Source of the DNA: Caldovatus sediminis
GTDB lineage: Bacteria; Pseudomonadota; Alphaproteobacteria; Acetobacterales; Acetobacteraceae
Direction of reading: 5' to 3'
Assembly (NCBI RefSeq): GCF_014644455.1
Contig: NZ_BMKS01000009.1
Span: 48,354 to 112,353, forward strand
DNA: 64,000 nucleotides
A model generated the notes under the pieces. The model was not told the origin of the DNA, did no database searches, and saw only the letters and a list, made by a program, of their open reading frames with translations. The translations under genes and the position numbers were made by a program. Shown in pieces: positions 9,250-18,338 of this stretch (positions are counted from its first letter, which is position 1; each line of letters opens with the position of its first letter).

Positions 9250-10578
9250 TCAGGCCTCCGGCAGCAGCGGCCGCCGCGCGGCGACGAACTCCTCCACCGC
9301 GGCGACGTAGCGATCGCAGTCCGCCTCCGTCACCGGCAGGCTCAGCGCCGTCATGCCGCGCCGCGCGATGTAGACGCGCGCCTCCAGCATGTCGAGGAAG
9401 AACAGCTCGCGCAGCCCGGCCTCGGCGGGCGTCTCCGCGTAGGGCTGCGTCACCGGCCCGCGGCGGAAGTGCGGCTGCGTCATCGAGCCGACGCCGGTGA
9501 AGTGCATCGCCGTGCCGGCGCGCGCGCAGGCGGCGTTCAGCCGCTCGCGCAGCGCCTCGCCGCGCGCGAACAGCGCCTCCGCGGCCTCGGCCCGGAAGAT
9601 CTCCCCCATCGCCACGCAGCCCGCGGCCATCGAGAGGACGTTGTTGTTGAACGTCCCCGCATGCGGCAGCGAGCCCGGCCGGTGGCCGTCGAACACCGAC
9701 ATCACGTCCGCCCGCCCGCCGAAGGCCCCGAAGCTCATCCCGCCGGCGATGTACTTGCCGAGCGTCGTCATGTCCGGGATCACGCCGGTGCGCTGCTGCA
9801 GCCCGCCCGGCCCGTGGCGGCTCGTCATCACCTCGTCGAAGACGAGCAGCGCGCCGGTCTCCCGCGTCGCCCCGCGCAGCGCCGCGAGGAACTCCGGCCG
9901 CGCCGGGATGCAGCCGCCGGAGCCCAGCATCGGCTCCACGAGCACCGCGGCCAGGCTCTCCCCCGCCTCGCGGATCGCCCGCGCCGCCCCTTCCGCGTCG
10001 TTGTAGTCGGCGAAGACCAGCGGCACGGGCAGCGACACCGCGCTCGACCCGCCGACCGGGAAGGTCAGAACCCCGCCGTGGTAGCCGCCGCGCATCACCA
10101 TCACCGTCCTGCGCCCGGTGAAGGCCCGCGCCGCGGCGAGCGCCATGATGTTCGCCTCGGTCCCCGAATTGGTGAACCGCACCAGCTCGATCGAGGGGAA
10201 CCGCCCGACGATCAGCCCGGCGAGGCGGCCCTCGTTCTCCCCCACCGCGGCGAGGTTCACGCCGCGCGCCAACGCCTCCCGCACCGCCGCCAGGATGCGC
10301 TCGTCCGAATGCCCGAACAGCCCGGCGGTGTACTCGCCGCAGAGGTCGAGATACTCGTGGCCGTCCACGTCCCACAGCCGGCAGCCCTCGCCGCGCGCCA
10401 TGGCGGTCGGGAAGGGGGTGTAGAACAGCACGGTCCGGGTGTTGCCTCCCGGCATCACCTCGCGCGCCCGCGCATGGATCGCCGCGCTCCTCGGCCGCTG
10501 CGCCGTGTAGCGCTCGCGCGCCTCCGCCAGGGCGGCGTCGAGGTCGCTGTTGCGCGCGGGGGCGTCGAGCGGGCTCAT
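9250..10578 (-). CDS. Class-III aminotransferase, HemL-like
   Basis: The 442-residue product is a PLP-dependent class-III aminotransferase of the glutamate-1-semialdehyde aminomutase-like group. Visible landmarks are the substrate/PLP region GGNTRTVLFYTPFPTAMARG, VRFTNSGTEANIMALAAARA, the PLP-binding aspartate in LLVFDEVMTSR, and the Schiff-base lysine in TTLGKYIAGGMSFGAFGG. The ATG at 10578 follows GGAGGAG; upstream in-frame codons have no such site. It stands alone, divergent from the L,D-transpeptidase. True HemL is unlikely, since the conserved sequence is closer to the broad group annotated as aspartate aminotransferase family; the substrate cannot be told. Confidence 0.85.
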   Translation of the reverse strand: MSPLDAPARNSDLDAALAEARERYTAQRPRSAAIHARAREVMPGGNTRTVLFYTPFPTAMARGEGCRLWDVDGHEYLDLCGEYTAGLFGHSDERILAAVREALARGVNLAAVGENEGRLAGLIVGRFPSIELVRFTNSGTEANIMALAAARAFTGRRTVMVMRGGYHGGVLTFPVGGSSAVSLPVPLVFADYNDAEGAARAIREAGESLAAVLVEPMLGSGGCIPARPEFLAALRGATRETGALLVFDEVMTSRHGPGGLQQRTGVIPDMTTLGKYIAGGMSFGAFGGRADVMSVFDGHRPGSLPHAGTFNNNVLSMAAGCVAMGEIFRAEAAEALFARGEALRERLNAACARAGTAMHFTGVGSMTQPHFRRGPVTQPYAETPAEAGLRELFFLDMLEARVYIARRGMTALSLPVTEADCDRYVAAVEEFVAARRPLLPEA

Positions 10579-10758
10579 GGCGGCACTCCTCCAGGCTCGG
10601 TCGCCGAGCCTCGCCCCGCCCCCGCGCCGCGTCAACGCCTGCGCGCCGGCCGGCGAGCGGGGCGAGGCGCGGAGTCCGTGCAACAGCCCCGCGAGAAGCG
10701 TCCTCCGCGGTGCGTAACGGTTTGCGCCTTGCTCCCGCCGCGATTATCCCTCGCTCCC

Positions 10759-12345
10759 GTGAGCCCGAAGTCCCTTCTTCCGCTGGCCCTCGTGGCGGCG
10801 CTGGCCGGATCCCCGGCGCTATCCGCTTCGGCTGCCGGCCCTCGGCTCCTCGCTCCGCAATTCGTCCCGGTGACCGCGGCGGCGGCCGACCAGGCTGCCC
10901 TCCTCCGCCTGGCCGAGCGGCTTCGCCGTCTGGAGGAGGACGGGCTCGACCCGCGCCACTACGACATCCCGCCGGACGGGCTCGCAGCCTCCGACCCGCA
11001 AGGACATCAGGCGGCCCTCCTCGCGGCCGCCGGCGAGGCGCTCGAGGACCTGCTGCACGGCCGGGCGCGCCGGATGCGCGGCCGCGTCGACATCGAGCGG
11101 GATCCGGCCGCCCACCCGCTCGCTCCCTGGCTGACCGAGCTGGCCACCGCCGCCGAACCCGCGGCGGTGATCGAGCGGGCCGCGACCCTGCACCCGGAGG
11201 CGCCGGTCCTGCGGCGCGAGCTCGCCCGCCTGCGCGCCATCGCTGCCGCGGGCGGGCACGTCCCGGTTCCCGCGGATGGCGGAACGATCGAACCCGGCAC
11301 CACCGATCCGCGCCGCATCCCTGCCCTGCGTGCCCGGCTCGGCGTGGACGAGCCCGCCCTCGTCGCCGGCGCCGCCGCCGCCAGTCCGCACTACGACCCG
11401 GCCCTGGTCGAGGCGGTGAAGCGCTTCCAGGCCGCCGAGGGGCTCGAGCCCGATGGGCGCGTCGGCCGCCTCACGCTCGCGGCGCTCAACCGGCCGGTCG
11501 AGGCGCGCATCCTCCAGCTCCGCGTCGCCCTCGACATGCGGCGCGGCCTCGCCCGGCCCGTCGCCGAGCGGCGCATCGAGGTCAACGTCCCGGACTACCG
11601 CCTGCGCCTGATCGAGGAGGACGGCCGCGTCTCCCTCGACATGGCCGTCATCGTCGGGCGCGCGACGCGCCAGACGCCGGTGCTGCGCACCCGCCTCACG
11701 GCCGTGATGTTCAATCCGCCCTGGGGCGTGCCGCAGCGCAACGCGCGGGAGGACCTGCTGCCGCGCCTCCGCCGCGACCCGCGCGCCGTCATGGAGGGAG
11801 GATTCCGCATCTATGCCGTCGCCGGCGGCGCGCGCGTCGAGATCGACCCGACCACGGTGGACTGGCACTCGGTCAGCGCGCAGCGCTTCCCCTACGTCAT
11901 CCGCCAGGATCCGGGCGAGGCCAACGCCCTCGGGCGGATCAAGTTCGTGATGCCTAACGAAGAGGACATCTTCCTGCACGACACGCCGGACCGGCACCTG
12001 TTCCGGCGCGCCGCACGCGCCTTCTCCTCCGGCTGCATACGCCTCGAGCAGCCGATGGAGTTGCTCGAGGCCGCCCTGTGGGGTACGCCGGGCTGGGACC
12101 GTGCCCGGGCCAGCCGGGCGATCGCGGCGCGCAGCACCAGCAGCGTGCAGCTCGCGCGCAGCATCCCGGTGCGGCTGCACTACACGACGGTGACCGTGGA
12201 GGGGGGCAACAGCGTGCGAATCCGACCCGACATCTACGGCCTCGACGAGGCCTATGTCCGCGCCATGGACGCGCCACGGCAGAGCCAGCGGCGCGTGGCC
12301 GCCGTGGACTCCTCCGTGGCGGCGGTGCCTGCGGCGGGGCGTTAG
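10759..12345 (+). CDS. L,D-transpeptidase of the YcbB/LdtD type
   Basis: The 528-residue product is a periplasmic enzyme that forms or modifies peptidoglycan crosslinks. A Sec-type signal peptide is visible at residues 1-26 (LLPLALVAALAGSPALSASA). Residues 45-200 resemble the YcbB scaffold domain (LRRLEEDGLDPRHYDIP). A peptidoglycan-binding domain follows near 210-245 (ALVEAVKRFQAAEGLEPDG). The YkuD catalytic domain spans about 270-450, with H407 in LHDTP and the nucleophile C426 in SSGCIRLE. The GTG at 10759 is chosen because it starts exactly at the signal peptide. It is followed 3 bases later by the YcbK-like gene, the same pairing as E. coli ycbB-ycbK. Confidence 0.93.
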   Translation: MSPKSLLPLALVAALAGSPALSASAAGPRLLAPQFVPVTAAAADQAALLRLAERLRRLEEDGLDPRHYDIPPDGLAASDPQGHQAALLAAAGEALEDLLHGRARRMRGRVDIERDPAAHPLAPWLTELATAAEPAAVIERAATLHPEAPVLRRELARLRAIAAAGGHVPVPADGGTIEPGTTDPRRIPALRARLGVDEPALVAGAAAASPHYDPALVEAVKRFQAAEGLEPDGRVGRLTLAALNRPVEARILQLRVALDMRRGLARPVAERRIEVNVPDYRLRLIEEDGRVSLDMAVIVGRATRQTPVLRTRLTAVMFNPPWGVPQRNAREDLLPRLRRDPRAVMEGGFRIYAVAGGARVEIDPTTVDWHSVSAQRFPYVIRQDPGEANALGRIKFVMPNEEDIFLHDTPDRHLFRRAARAFSSGCIRLEQPMELLEAALWGTPGWDRARASRAIAARSTSSVQLARSIPVRLHYTTVTVEGGNSVRIRPDIYGLDEAYVRAMDAPRQSQRRVAAVDSSVAAVPAAGR

Positions 12346-12348
12346 GGG

Positions 12349-12948
12349 ATGCGCTGGAGCCTCGAGCCGGCCTGCCCCTGCTGCAGCGGAGGGGCGGTCG
12401 GCCGCCGGGGGGTGATCCGCGTCGCACTCGGCGGCCTCGTCTGCGTCGGCGCCGCGTCCGCTATCCCCGCCGCTGCCTCGGCGGCCGCTCCGGCCGGATC
12501 GGAGGCGGTCCGCAGCCTCGCCGTGCGCCGCGTGCAGACCGGCGACTCCTTCGAGGGCGTCTACTGGCGCGACGGCCGCTACGACACCGACGCGCTGCGC
12601 CGCCTCGACTGGGTGTTCCGCGACCCGGCGCTCGACGAGGCGACGCCGATGGACCCGCGGCTGTTCGACGTGATGCACGTCATCGCGCGCCGCATGGACA
12701 CCAGCGAGCCCTACGAGGTGGTGAGCGGCTATCGCGCCCCGGAAACCAACGCCAGCCGCGCGCAGCGCTCGCGCCGGGTCAGCCGCGTCAGCCTGCACAT
12801 GTCCGGCATGGCTGCGGATGTCCGGCTGCCGGGACGCGACTCGGTCCAGCTCGCCCGCCTGGCCGCGGCGCTCCAGGCCGGCGGCGTCGGTCTCTACCGG
12901 CGCGACGGCTTCGTGCATCTGGACTGCGGTCCGACCCGGCGCTGGTAG
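12349..12948 (+). CDS. YcbK-like (DUF882) peptidase-fold protein
   Basis: The 199-residue product belongs to the DUF882/YcbK group, which shares the M15 D-Ala-D-Ala carboxypeptidase fold. Zinc-site motifs are visible: SGYRAPETN (near 125), HMSGMAADVR (H and D, near 150) and the closing GFVHLDCGP. The N-terminus has a twin arginine (GRRGVIRVALGG) before a hydrophobic run and an AAASAAA cleavage region, suggesting Tat export. Four bases separate it from the L,D-transpeptidase, so the two are one operon and probably act together on peptidoglycan. Confidence 0.9.
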   Translation: MRWSLEPACPCCSGGAVGRRGVIRVALGGLVCVGAASAIPAAASAAAPAGSEAVRSLAVRRVQTGDSFEGVYWRDGRYDTDALRRLDWVFRDPALDEATPMDPRLFDVMHVIARRMDTSEPYEVVSGYRAPETNASRAQRSRRVSRVSLHMSGMAADVRLPGRDSVQLARLAAALQAGGVGLYRRDGFVHLDCGPTRRW

Positions 12949-13526
12949 GCGGCCGGCTTTCGCCCGAAGGCCCGGGCGTGGCCGTTGCGCGCAAGACCGG
13001 GCCGCCGGGCGCGCGACGGCCTCTCGCCCAGGGGCACTGCCCCGGGCCGGCGGGCGTGCGCGGTTGTGGGTCGAGGCGGTCGGGGGAGCGGTGCCAAACG
13101 GGCTCCACGCGCCCCGCCACCGCATCGGCCCATGTCCGCACCGCGTCCTGCGCGGTGCGCGCGGCAGGCGGGAAGCCCGCTATTCGCGGGCTGTGCGGCC
13201 GCCTTCCGCGGCGGTTCCGGGCCGTGCGGGCGGGGCTGGCCTGCGCGCACCCGATTCCTCGTCCTTACGGCTCCGCGCCGCGCTCCGCGGCGATCCCGCG
13301 GTGCGTCGCACGCTCCCCGGACGCTGCCGGCCGGCCGCCGATCCCGCTGACGCGCCCCTCGCGGAATGGTAGCGTGCCGCCGGGCGGGCGTGCCGGCGAA
13401 GGCGTGACGCACCATGCGGCGGCCGCCCGGACGGCTTTGTCGCGCCCCGGGCCGCGGCCGAAACGGCCGGCCCGCGCCCTCGGCGCCGGCCCAGCCGTTC
13501 CGCTTTGCCAAGGACAGCCCACGCCC
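12949..13526. other. Gene-free stretch of 578 bases
   Basis: Open frames are present on both strands, as expected at this GC content, but none reads as a known protein or has a convincing ribosome-binding site. A perfect 7-bp inverted repeat (AGCCCGC, loop TATTC, GCGGGCT) lies at 13174-13192 and could end the upstream operon, though it is 225 bases away. The stretch presumably holds the promoter of the transporter gene that follows. Confidence 0.5.
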
Positions 13527-15077
13527 ATGGACGAACGCGCCGGGCCCCGGCCTGCATCGCCGCCATCGCCCGATCCCGGCGCGGACACGCCGGAGGGGCG
13601 GCCGGCCGCTTCTGGCGGCAGAATCCGGACCATCGGCCTGCTGCTCGGCCCCGCGGTCTTCGTCGCGATGCTTCTCCTCCCGCCGCCTTCCGGCCTCGAG
13701 ACCGCGGCGTGGCGGGTGGCGGCGGTGGCGGCGCTGATGGCCCTGTGGTGGGTGACCGAGGCGATTCCGATCCCGGCGACCGGGCTGCTTCCGCTCGTGC
13801 TCTTCCCCCTGCTCGGCATCGCGCCGGTGGGGGAGGCCTCGGCGCCCTATGCCGATCCGCTCATCTTCCTCTTCCTCGGTGGCTTTCTGATCGCCCTCGG
13901 GCTGGAGCGCTGGAACCTGCACCGGCGCATCGCGCTCGGCATCGTCTCCGCCGTCGGCGTCCGGCCCGGCGCGCTGGTCGGCGGCTTCATACTGGCCACG
14001 GCCTTCCTCAGCATGTGGGTCAGCAATACCGCGACCGCGGTGATGATGCTGCCGATCGGCGTGTCGGTGATCGGTCTGCTGCAGCGCGATGCGAGGGCCG
14101 CTGCCGGCGCCTCGGCCCCCGGCGGCCGGGACGGCTTCCCGAGCGCCCTGCTGCTCGGCATCGCCTACGGGGCGAGCGTCGGCGGGCTGGCCACCCTGAT
14201 CGGCACCCCGCCGAACGCGCTGCTCGCCGCCTTCATGCGGCGCACCTACGGCGTCGAGATCGGCTTCGCCCAGTGGATGCTCATCGGCCTGCCCGTGGTC
14301 GCGGTGATGCTCGCCATGACCTGGCTGATCCTGACGCGCATCGCCTTCGCCCTGCCGCGCCAGGCGATCCCCGGCTCGGCCGAGCTGATCCGACGCGAGA
14401 TCGCGGACCTCGGGCCGCTTACCGTCCCGGAGCGGCGCGTCGGGCTGGTCTTCGCCGGGGCGGCGCTGCTCTGGGTGATGCGGCCGCTGCTCGGCGGCGT
14501 CCTGCCGGCGGGGCTGAACGACACCACCATCGCCGTCGCCGCGGGGCTGCTTCTCTTCCTCGTTCCGGCCGGCGGCCCGGCCCCCCGCGGGACCGCGCTG
14601 ATGGACTGGGAGACGGCGAAGCGGCTGCCCTGGGGCGTGCTGCTGCTGTTCGGCGGCGGCCTGTCGCTCGCCGCGGCGATCGGCGCGAGCGGACTGGCCG
14701 ACTGGATCGGCGCCGGCTTCGCCGCGCTCGGCCAGTGGCCGATGCTGCTCGTGGTGGTGCTGGTGACGGCGGGCATCGTGTTCCTGACCGAACTCACCAG
14801 CAACACCGCGACCGCGGCGGCCTTCCTGCCGCTGATGGCCTCGGTGGCGCCGGCGCTCGGCGCCGACCCGTTCCTGCTGACCATCCCGGTGGCGCTCGCC
14901 GCCTCCTGCGCCTTCATGCTGCCGGTGGCGACGCCGCCCAACGCCATCGTCTACGGCAGCGGCCACCTCACCGTGGCGCAGATGGCGCGGGCCGGCTTCC
15001 TGCTGAACCTCGCCGGCATCGCGGCGATCGTCGGCCTGACCTGGCTGCTGGTGGGCCCGGTCTTCGCGGTGCGGTGA
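13527..15077 (+). CDS. DASS-family (SLC13-type) anion/sodium symporter
   Basis: The 516-residue product is an inner-membrane transporter of the divalent anion:Na+ symporter family, which carries dicarboxylates or sulfate. The two signature Ser-Asn-Thr motifs of the inverted repeats are present: SNTATAVMMLPI (S166) and SNTATAAAFLPLMASV (S425). The substrate-loop sequence GGLATLIGTPPNALLAA and FMLPVATPPNAIVYGSG also fit. About eleven to twelve membrane segments follow a 40-residue polar, Pro-rich N-terminus. Substrate cannot be deduced. It converges on the Mrp-like cluster 58 bases downstream. Confidence 0.92.
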   Translation: MDERAGPRPASPPSPDPGADTPEGRPAASGGRIRTIGLLLGPAVFVAMLLLPPPSGLETAAWRVAAVAALMALWWVTEAIPIPATGLLPLVLFPLLGIAPVGEASAPYADPLIFLFLGGFLIALGLERWNLHRRIALGIVSAVGVRPGALVGGFILATAFLSMWVSNTATAVMMLPIGVSVIGLLQRDARAAAGASAPGGRDGFPSALLLGIAYGASVGGLATLIGTPPNALLAAFMRRTYGVEIGFAQWMLIGLPVVAVMLAMTWLILTRIAFALPRQAIPGSAELIRREIADLGPLTVPERRVGLVFAGAALLWVMRPLLGGVLPAGLNDTTIAVAAGLLLFLVPAGGPAPRGTALMDWETAKRLPWGVLLLFGGGLSLAAAIGASGLADWIGAGFAALGQWPMLLVVVLVTAGIVFLTELTSNTATAAAFLPLMASVAPALGADPFLLTIPVALAASCAFMLPVATPPNAIVYGSGHLTVAQMARAGFLLNLAGIAAIVGLTWLLVGPVFAVR

Positions 15078-15135
15078 GCGGCGCGACGCGCCGGTCGTCC
15101 CGGTCACGCCTGCTCGCGGACCGCGCCGCCGCCGA

Positions 15136-16848
15136 TCAGCGCCCGGCGACCAGCACCATGCCGAAGAGGATGGCCACCACCAGCAGCGACAGCCCGGCCG
15201 TTGGCCAGGCGCGCAGCACGCCCTCCATCCCCGCCAGCGCCCGGACGGCCTCGGCGGCGAGGCGCTGGCCCGACGCGGCGAGACGCGGCGCCCGCAGCGG
15301 CGGGCGCCAGCGCGCCAGGGCCCGGGTCGCGCCCTCGCCGATCACCACGAGATCGCCCTCCGGCACCGACGGAAGGCGGCCAGCCCGCCACCACAGGCCG
15401 AGGGCGAGCCCGGAGCCGGCCAGCACCGGCCAGCCCGCCTCCCAGAGCGCCGCCGGCGAGAGCGCGCCGGCCAGCCCTCCTCCGCCGGCCGTCAGGTAGA
15501 TCCCCCAGGGCACCAGGACCGCCGCGGCCGCCGCCATCAGCCAGGGGAGGACGATCCCGGCCGGCGGCGCGGCATCGGGCGCAGCCGCCGACCCGCCGCC
15601 GACCGCGAGGCGGCGCAGGAAGTGCAGCATCAGCAGCGTGGTTGCCGCCGCCGACAGCGAGGCCAGCGTCCCCGCCGCGCCGCCGCCCAGCGGCTCCTTC
15701 ACCGCGAGCTTCGCCAGCGCGCCGCCGGTGAGGGGCAGTCCGCCCAGCCCGATCGCGAGCACCGCCGTCACCACCAGCACGGGCAGGAGCCGCCGCGCGC
15801 CGGTGGCGGCGGCGACGCCGACCGCGAGGAACATCGCCCCCTTCGCCAGCGCGTGGTGCGCCGCGTAGAACGCCGCCGGCAGCGCCGCCCCGCCGACCCC
15901 GCCCGCCGTGGCGAGGCCCATGCCGAGCACCGCCGCGATCACCCCCATCTGGCTCAGGCTGGAATAGGCGAGCACCGTCTTCGGGTGCTCCTGCGTCACG
16001 CCGGCCGCCACCCCGTAGAAGGCCGTGCCGAAGCCGATCCAGACCAGCGCCAGCCCCCAGCCCGCCGGCGCGGCCTCCGGCGGCAGGAAGCGGATCAGGC
16101 CGATCACGCCGGCCTTGATGATGGCGCCGCTGAGCACCGCCGAGGCCGGCGTCGGCGCCGCCGGATGGGCCAGCGGCAGCCAGACGTGCAGCGGCACCAG
16201 TCCGGCCTTCAGCCCGAACCCCGCGACCAGCAGCGCGAGGGCGAGGTCGCGCCAGGGCGAGCCCGGCAGCGCCGCCGCCGCGTCGCGGATCAGCAGGCTG
16301 TCCGCCGCCGTCGCCGCCACCATGAAGCCGAGCAGCAGGCAGGTCTCGCCCAGCACGGCGAGGATCAGGTAGATCCGCGCGGCGCGGCGGGCGCGCGGGG
16401 TCTCCTCGTGCACCACCAGCCCGTAGGCGGCGAGGCTCGCCAGGGCGAAGGCGAGGTAGAAGCTCGCCAGGTCCGCGGCCAGGAAGACGCCGAGGCTGCC
16501 CGCCTGCGTCAGCAGCCAGAACGCCGCGAAGCGCTCCCCATGCGGCTTCCCGCGCAGATAGGCGCCCGCATAGGCGCCGGCCGCGCTCCACAGCAGCGCC
16601 ACGGGCCCGAGCAGCGTCGCGCCGACGGGGTCGAGCGCCAGCGCCATGCCGAGCAGCAGCGGCTCGCTCCGCGCCTCGCCGCCGACGGCGAGCAGGGAGG
16701 CAGCCAACGCCGGCAGGGGCGCAGCCCAGAGCAGCCCCAGCATGCGCGCCCCGAGGCGCGGCGCCGCACCGGCAAGCAGCAGGGCCAGCGGCAGGGCCAC
16801 CGCCGCCGCCAGCAGGGTCGGGGACTCCGGCACCGCCACCGTGCTCAC
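15136..16848 (-). CDS. Proton-channel subunit of Mrp-like complex (third D/NuoLMN-like), lacks TM5 Glu
   Basis: The 570-residue product is a proton_antipo_M (NuoL/M/N, MrpA/D) family membrane protein. It has about fourteen hydrophobic segments and the conserved GFGLKAGLVPLHVWLPLAHP (K214) and SAVLSGAIIKAGVIG (K245). The TM5 glutamate found in most antiporter-like subunits is absent: the matching segment reads FYLAFALASLAAYGLVVH, with A135 where the sister genes have Glu. The start is GTG at 16848, overlapping the stop of the preceding gene (GTGA); a GTG one codon earlier is equally possible. It is the last gene of the MrpA-less cluster. Confidence 0.88.
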   Translation of the reverse strand: MSTVAVPESPTLLAAAVALPLALLLAGAAPRLGARMLGLLWAAPLPALAASLLAVGGEARSEPLLLGMALALDPVGATLLGPVALLWSAAGAYAGAYLRGKPHGERFAAFWLLTQAGSLGVFLAADLASFYLAFALASLAAYGLVVHEETPRARRAARIYLILAVLGETCLLLGFMVAATAADSLLIRDAAAALPGSPWRDLALALLVAGFGLKAGLVPLHVWLPLAHPAAPTPASAVLSGAIIKAGVIGLIRFLPPEAAPAGWGLALVWIGFGTAFYGVAAGVTQEHPKTVLAYSSLSQMGVIAAVLGMGLATAGGVGGAALPAAFYAAHHALAKGAMFLAVGVAAATGARRLLPVLVVTAVLAIGLGGLPLTGGALAKLAVKEPLGGGAAGTLASLSAAATTLLMLHFLRRLAVGGGSAAAPDAAPPAGIVLPWLMAAAAAVLVPWGIYLTAGGGGLAGALSPAALWEAGWPVLAGSGLALGLWWRAGRLPSVPEGDLVVIGEGATRALARWRPPLRAPRLAASGQRLAAEAVRALAGMEGVLRAWPTAGLSLLVVAILFGMVLVAGR

Positions 16849-18338
16849 CACAGCCCGTAGTCCCGCGCCACGATCAGCCGGGCCCAGCCGAGCGGGCTGA
16901 AGGCGACGGCCGCGAACAGTCCGGCACCGAGCGCCGCGGCGGCGGTGACGAGCGGCGGCAGCACCAGACCCCACTCGGCCTCCTCGCCGAGGGGCGCCGC
17001 CGCCCGGTCCGGCCCTGCCGCGCCCCCGGCGGCGGGCAGGAACCAGGCGCGGTAGAGCAGCGGCAGGAAATAAGCGGCGTTGAGCAGGCTGCTGCCGGCC
17101 AGGACGAAGATCACCCAGACCTGTCCGGCCTGCAGCGCGCCCGTGCCGAGGTACCACTTGCTGATGAAGCCGGCGACCGGCGGCACCCCGATCATGCCCA
17201 GCGCGGCGACGCTGAAGGCCAGCATGGTGAGCGGCATGCGCCGTCCCGCGCCGTCCAGCTCCTCCACCCTGTGGATGTGCAGCGTCTCGGCCAGCGCGCC
17301 GGCGCAGAAGAACAGCGTGATCTTCATCAGCCCCTGGTGCACGAGGTGGACCAGCCCGCCCACCACCGCCGCCGGGCCCGCCAGCGCCGCGCCGAGCGCG
17401 ATGTAGGAGACCTGGCTGACGGTGGAGAAGGCGAGCCGCCGCTTGATGTCGCTCTGCGCGAGCGCGCGCAGCGAGCCGTAGAGGATCGTCGCCGAGGCCG
17501 CGACCGCCAGCGGCAGGCCGAGCCCGAGCCCCTGCACCAGCCCGATGCCATAGACGTCGAACACCACGCGCAGGATGCCGAAGGCGCCCGCCTTCACGAC
17601 GGCGACCGCGTGCAGCAGGGCGCTGACCGGCGCCGGCGCCACCATCGCCGTCGGCAGCCAGGCGTGCAGCGGCACCAGCGCGGCCTTCACCCCGAGGCCG
17701 CCGACGAGGAGCAGGAAGCAGACCCGGAGCGTGCCCGGATCCACGCCGGCGAGGCTGCCGTGCACCGTGAACTCGATCGGACCGACCAGCCCCTCGAGCC
17801 ACAGGATGCCGAGCAGAAGCGCGGCGCTGCCGCCGAGCGTGTAGGCCAGGTACAGGCGCCCGGCGGCCAGGGAAGGGGCGTCGCCGCGGTGCACCACCAG
17901 CGGCCAGGTGGAGAGCGTCAACAGCTCGTAGAAGACGAAGAAGGTGATCAGCGATCCGGAGAGGGCGATCCCGGTCGTGGCGAAGACGCACAGGCTGAAG
18001 AAGCCGAAGAACCGCGACTGGTTCGGCCCGTGGCCGAGATAGGCGATGGCGAAGATCGTCGTCAGCAGCCACAGGAAGGCGGAGAGGGTCACGAACAGCA
18101 GCGCCAGCGCATCCACGCGCAGCAGCAGGTCGAGCCCGGCCACCAGCGGGAACCCGAACTCGTAGAGCGCCCCTGCGGCCACCCGGTCGAGCATGTACAT
18201 GACCAGCCCGAGCTTGGCCCCCGCGCCCGCGAGGTTGATCGCGCTGCGCATCCGCCATGCCCGCTCCGGCAGGAAGAAGATGACGACCGCCGGCACCAGC
18301 GAGGTGAGCAGGATCAGCAGCGGCAGCAGCGCGGTCAT
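16845..18338 (-). CDS. Proton-channel subunit of Mrp-like complex (second D-like)
   Basis: The 497-residue product is a proton_antipo_M family inner-membrane protein. The key ion-pathway residues are visible: E138 in VFYELLTLSTWPLV, and lysines in GGLGVKAALVPLHAWLPTAM and LHAVAVVKAGAFGILR. It resembles MrpD and MbhH-type subunits. The ATG overlaps the stop of the upstream gene by 4 bases. With its neighbours on either side it gives the complex three separate channel-type subunits. Confidence 0.9.
   Translation of the reverse strand: MTALLPLLILLTSLVPAVVIFFLPERAWRMRSAINLAGAGAKLGLVMYMLDRVAAGALYEFGFPLVAGLDLLLRVDALALLFVTLSAFLWLLTTIFAIAYLGHGPNQSRFFGFFSLCVFATTGIALSGSLITFFVFYELLTLSTWPLVVHRGDAPSLAAGRLYLAYTLGGSAALLLGILWLEGLVGPIEFTVHGSLAGVDPGTLRVCFLLLVGGLGVKAALVPLHAWLPTAMVAPAPVSALLHAVAVVKAGAFGILRVVFDVYGIGLVQGLGLGLPLAVAASATILYGSLRALAQSDIKRRLAFSTVSQVSYIALGAALAGPAAVVGGLVHLVHQGLMKITLFFCAGALAETLHIHRVEELDGAGRRMPLTMLAFSVAALGMIGVPPVAGFISKWYLGTGALQAGQVWVIFVLAGSSLLNAAYFLPLLYRAWFLPAAGGAAGPDRAAAPLGEEAEWGLVLPPLVTAAAALGAGLFAAVAFSPLGWARLIVARDYGLW

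Noticed and set aside
9238..10758. Forward frame extending the L,D-transpeptidase upstream across the aminotransferase
   Set aside because: The signal peptide starts at the GTG at 10759; the upstream part overlaps a well-supported reverse gene and is low-complexity.
13174..13192. 7-bp hairpin in the 578-base gene-free stretch
   Set aside because: It lies 225 bases from the nearest gene end and has no T-tract; noted in the region entry but not called as a terminator.
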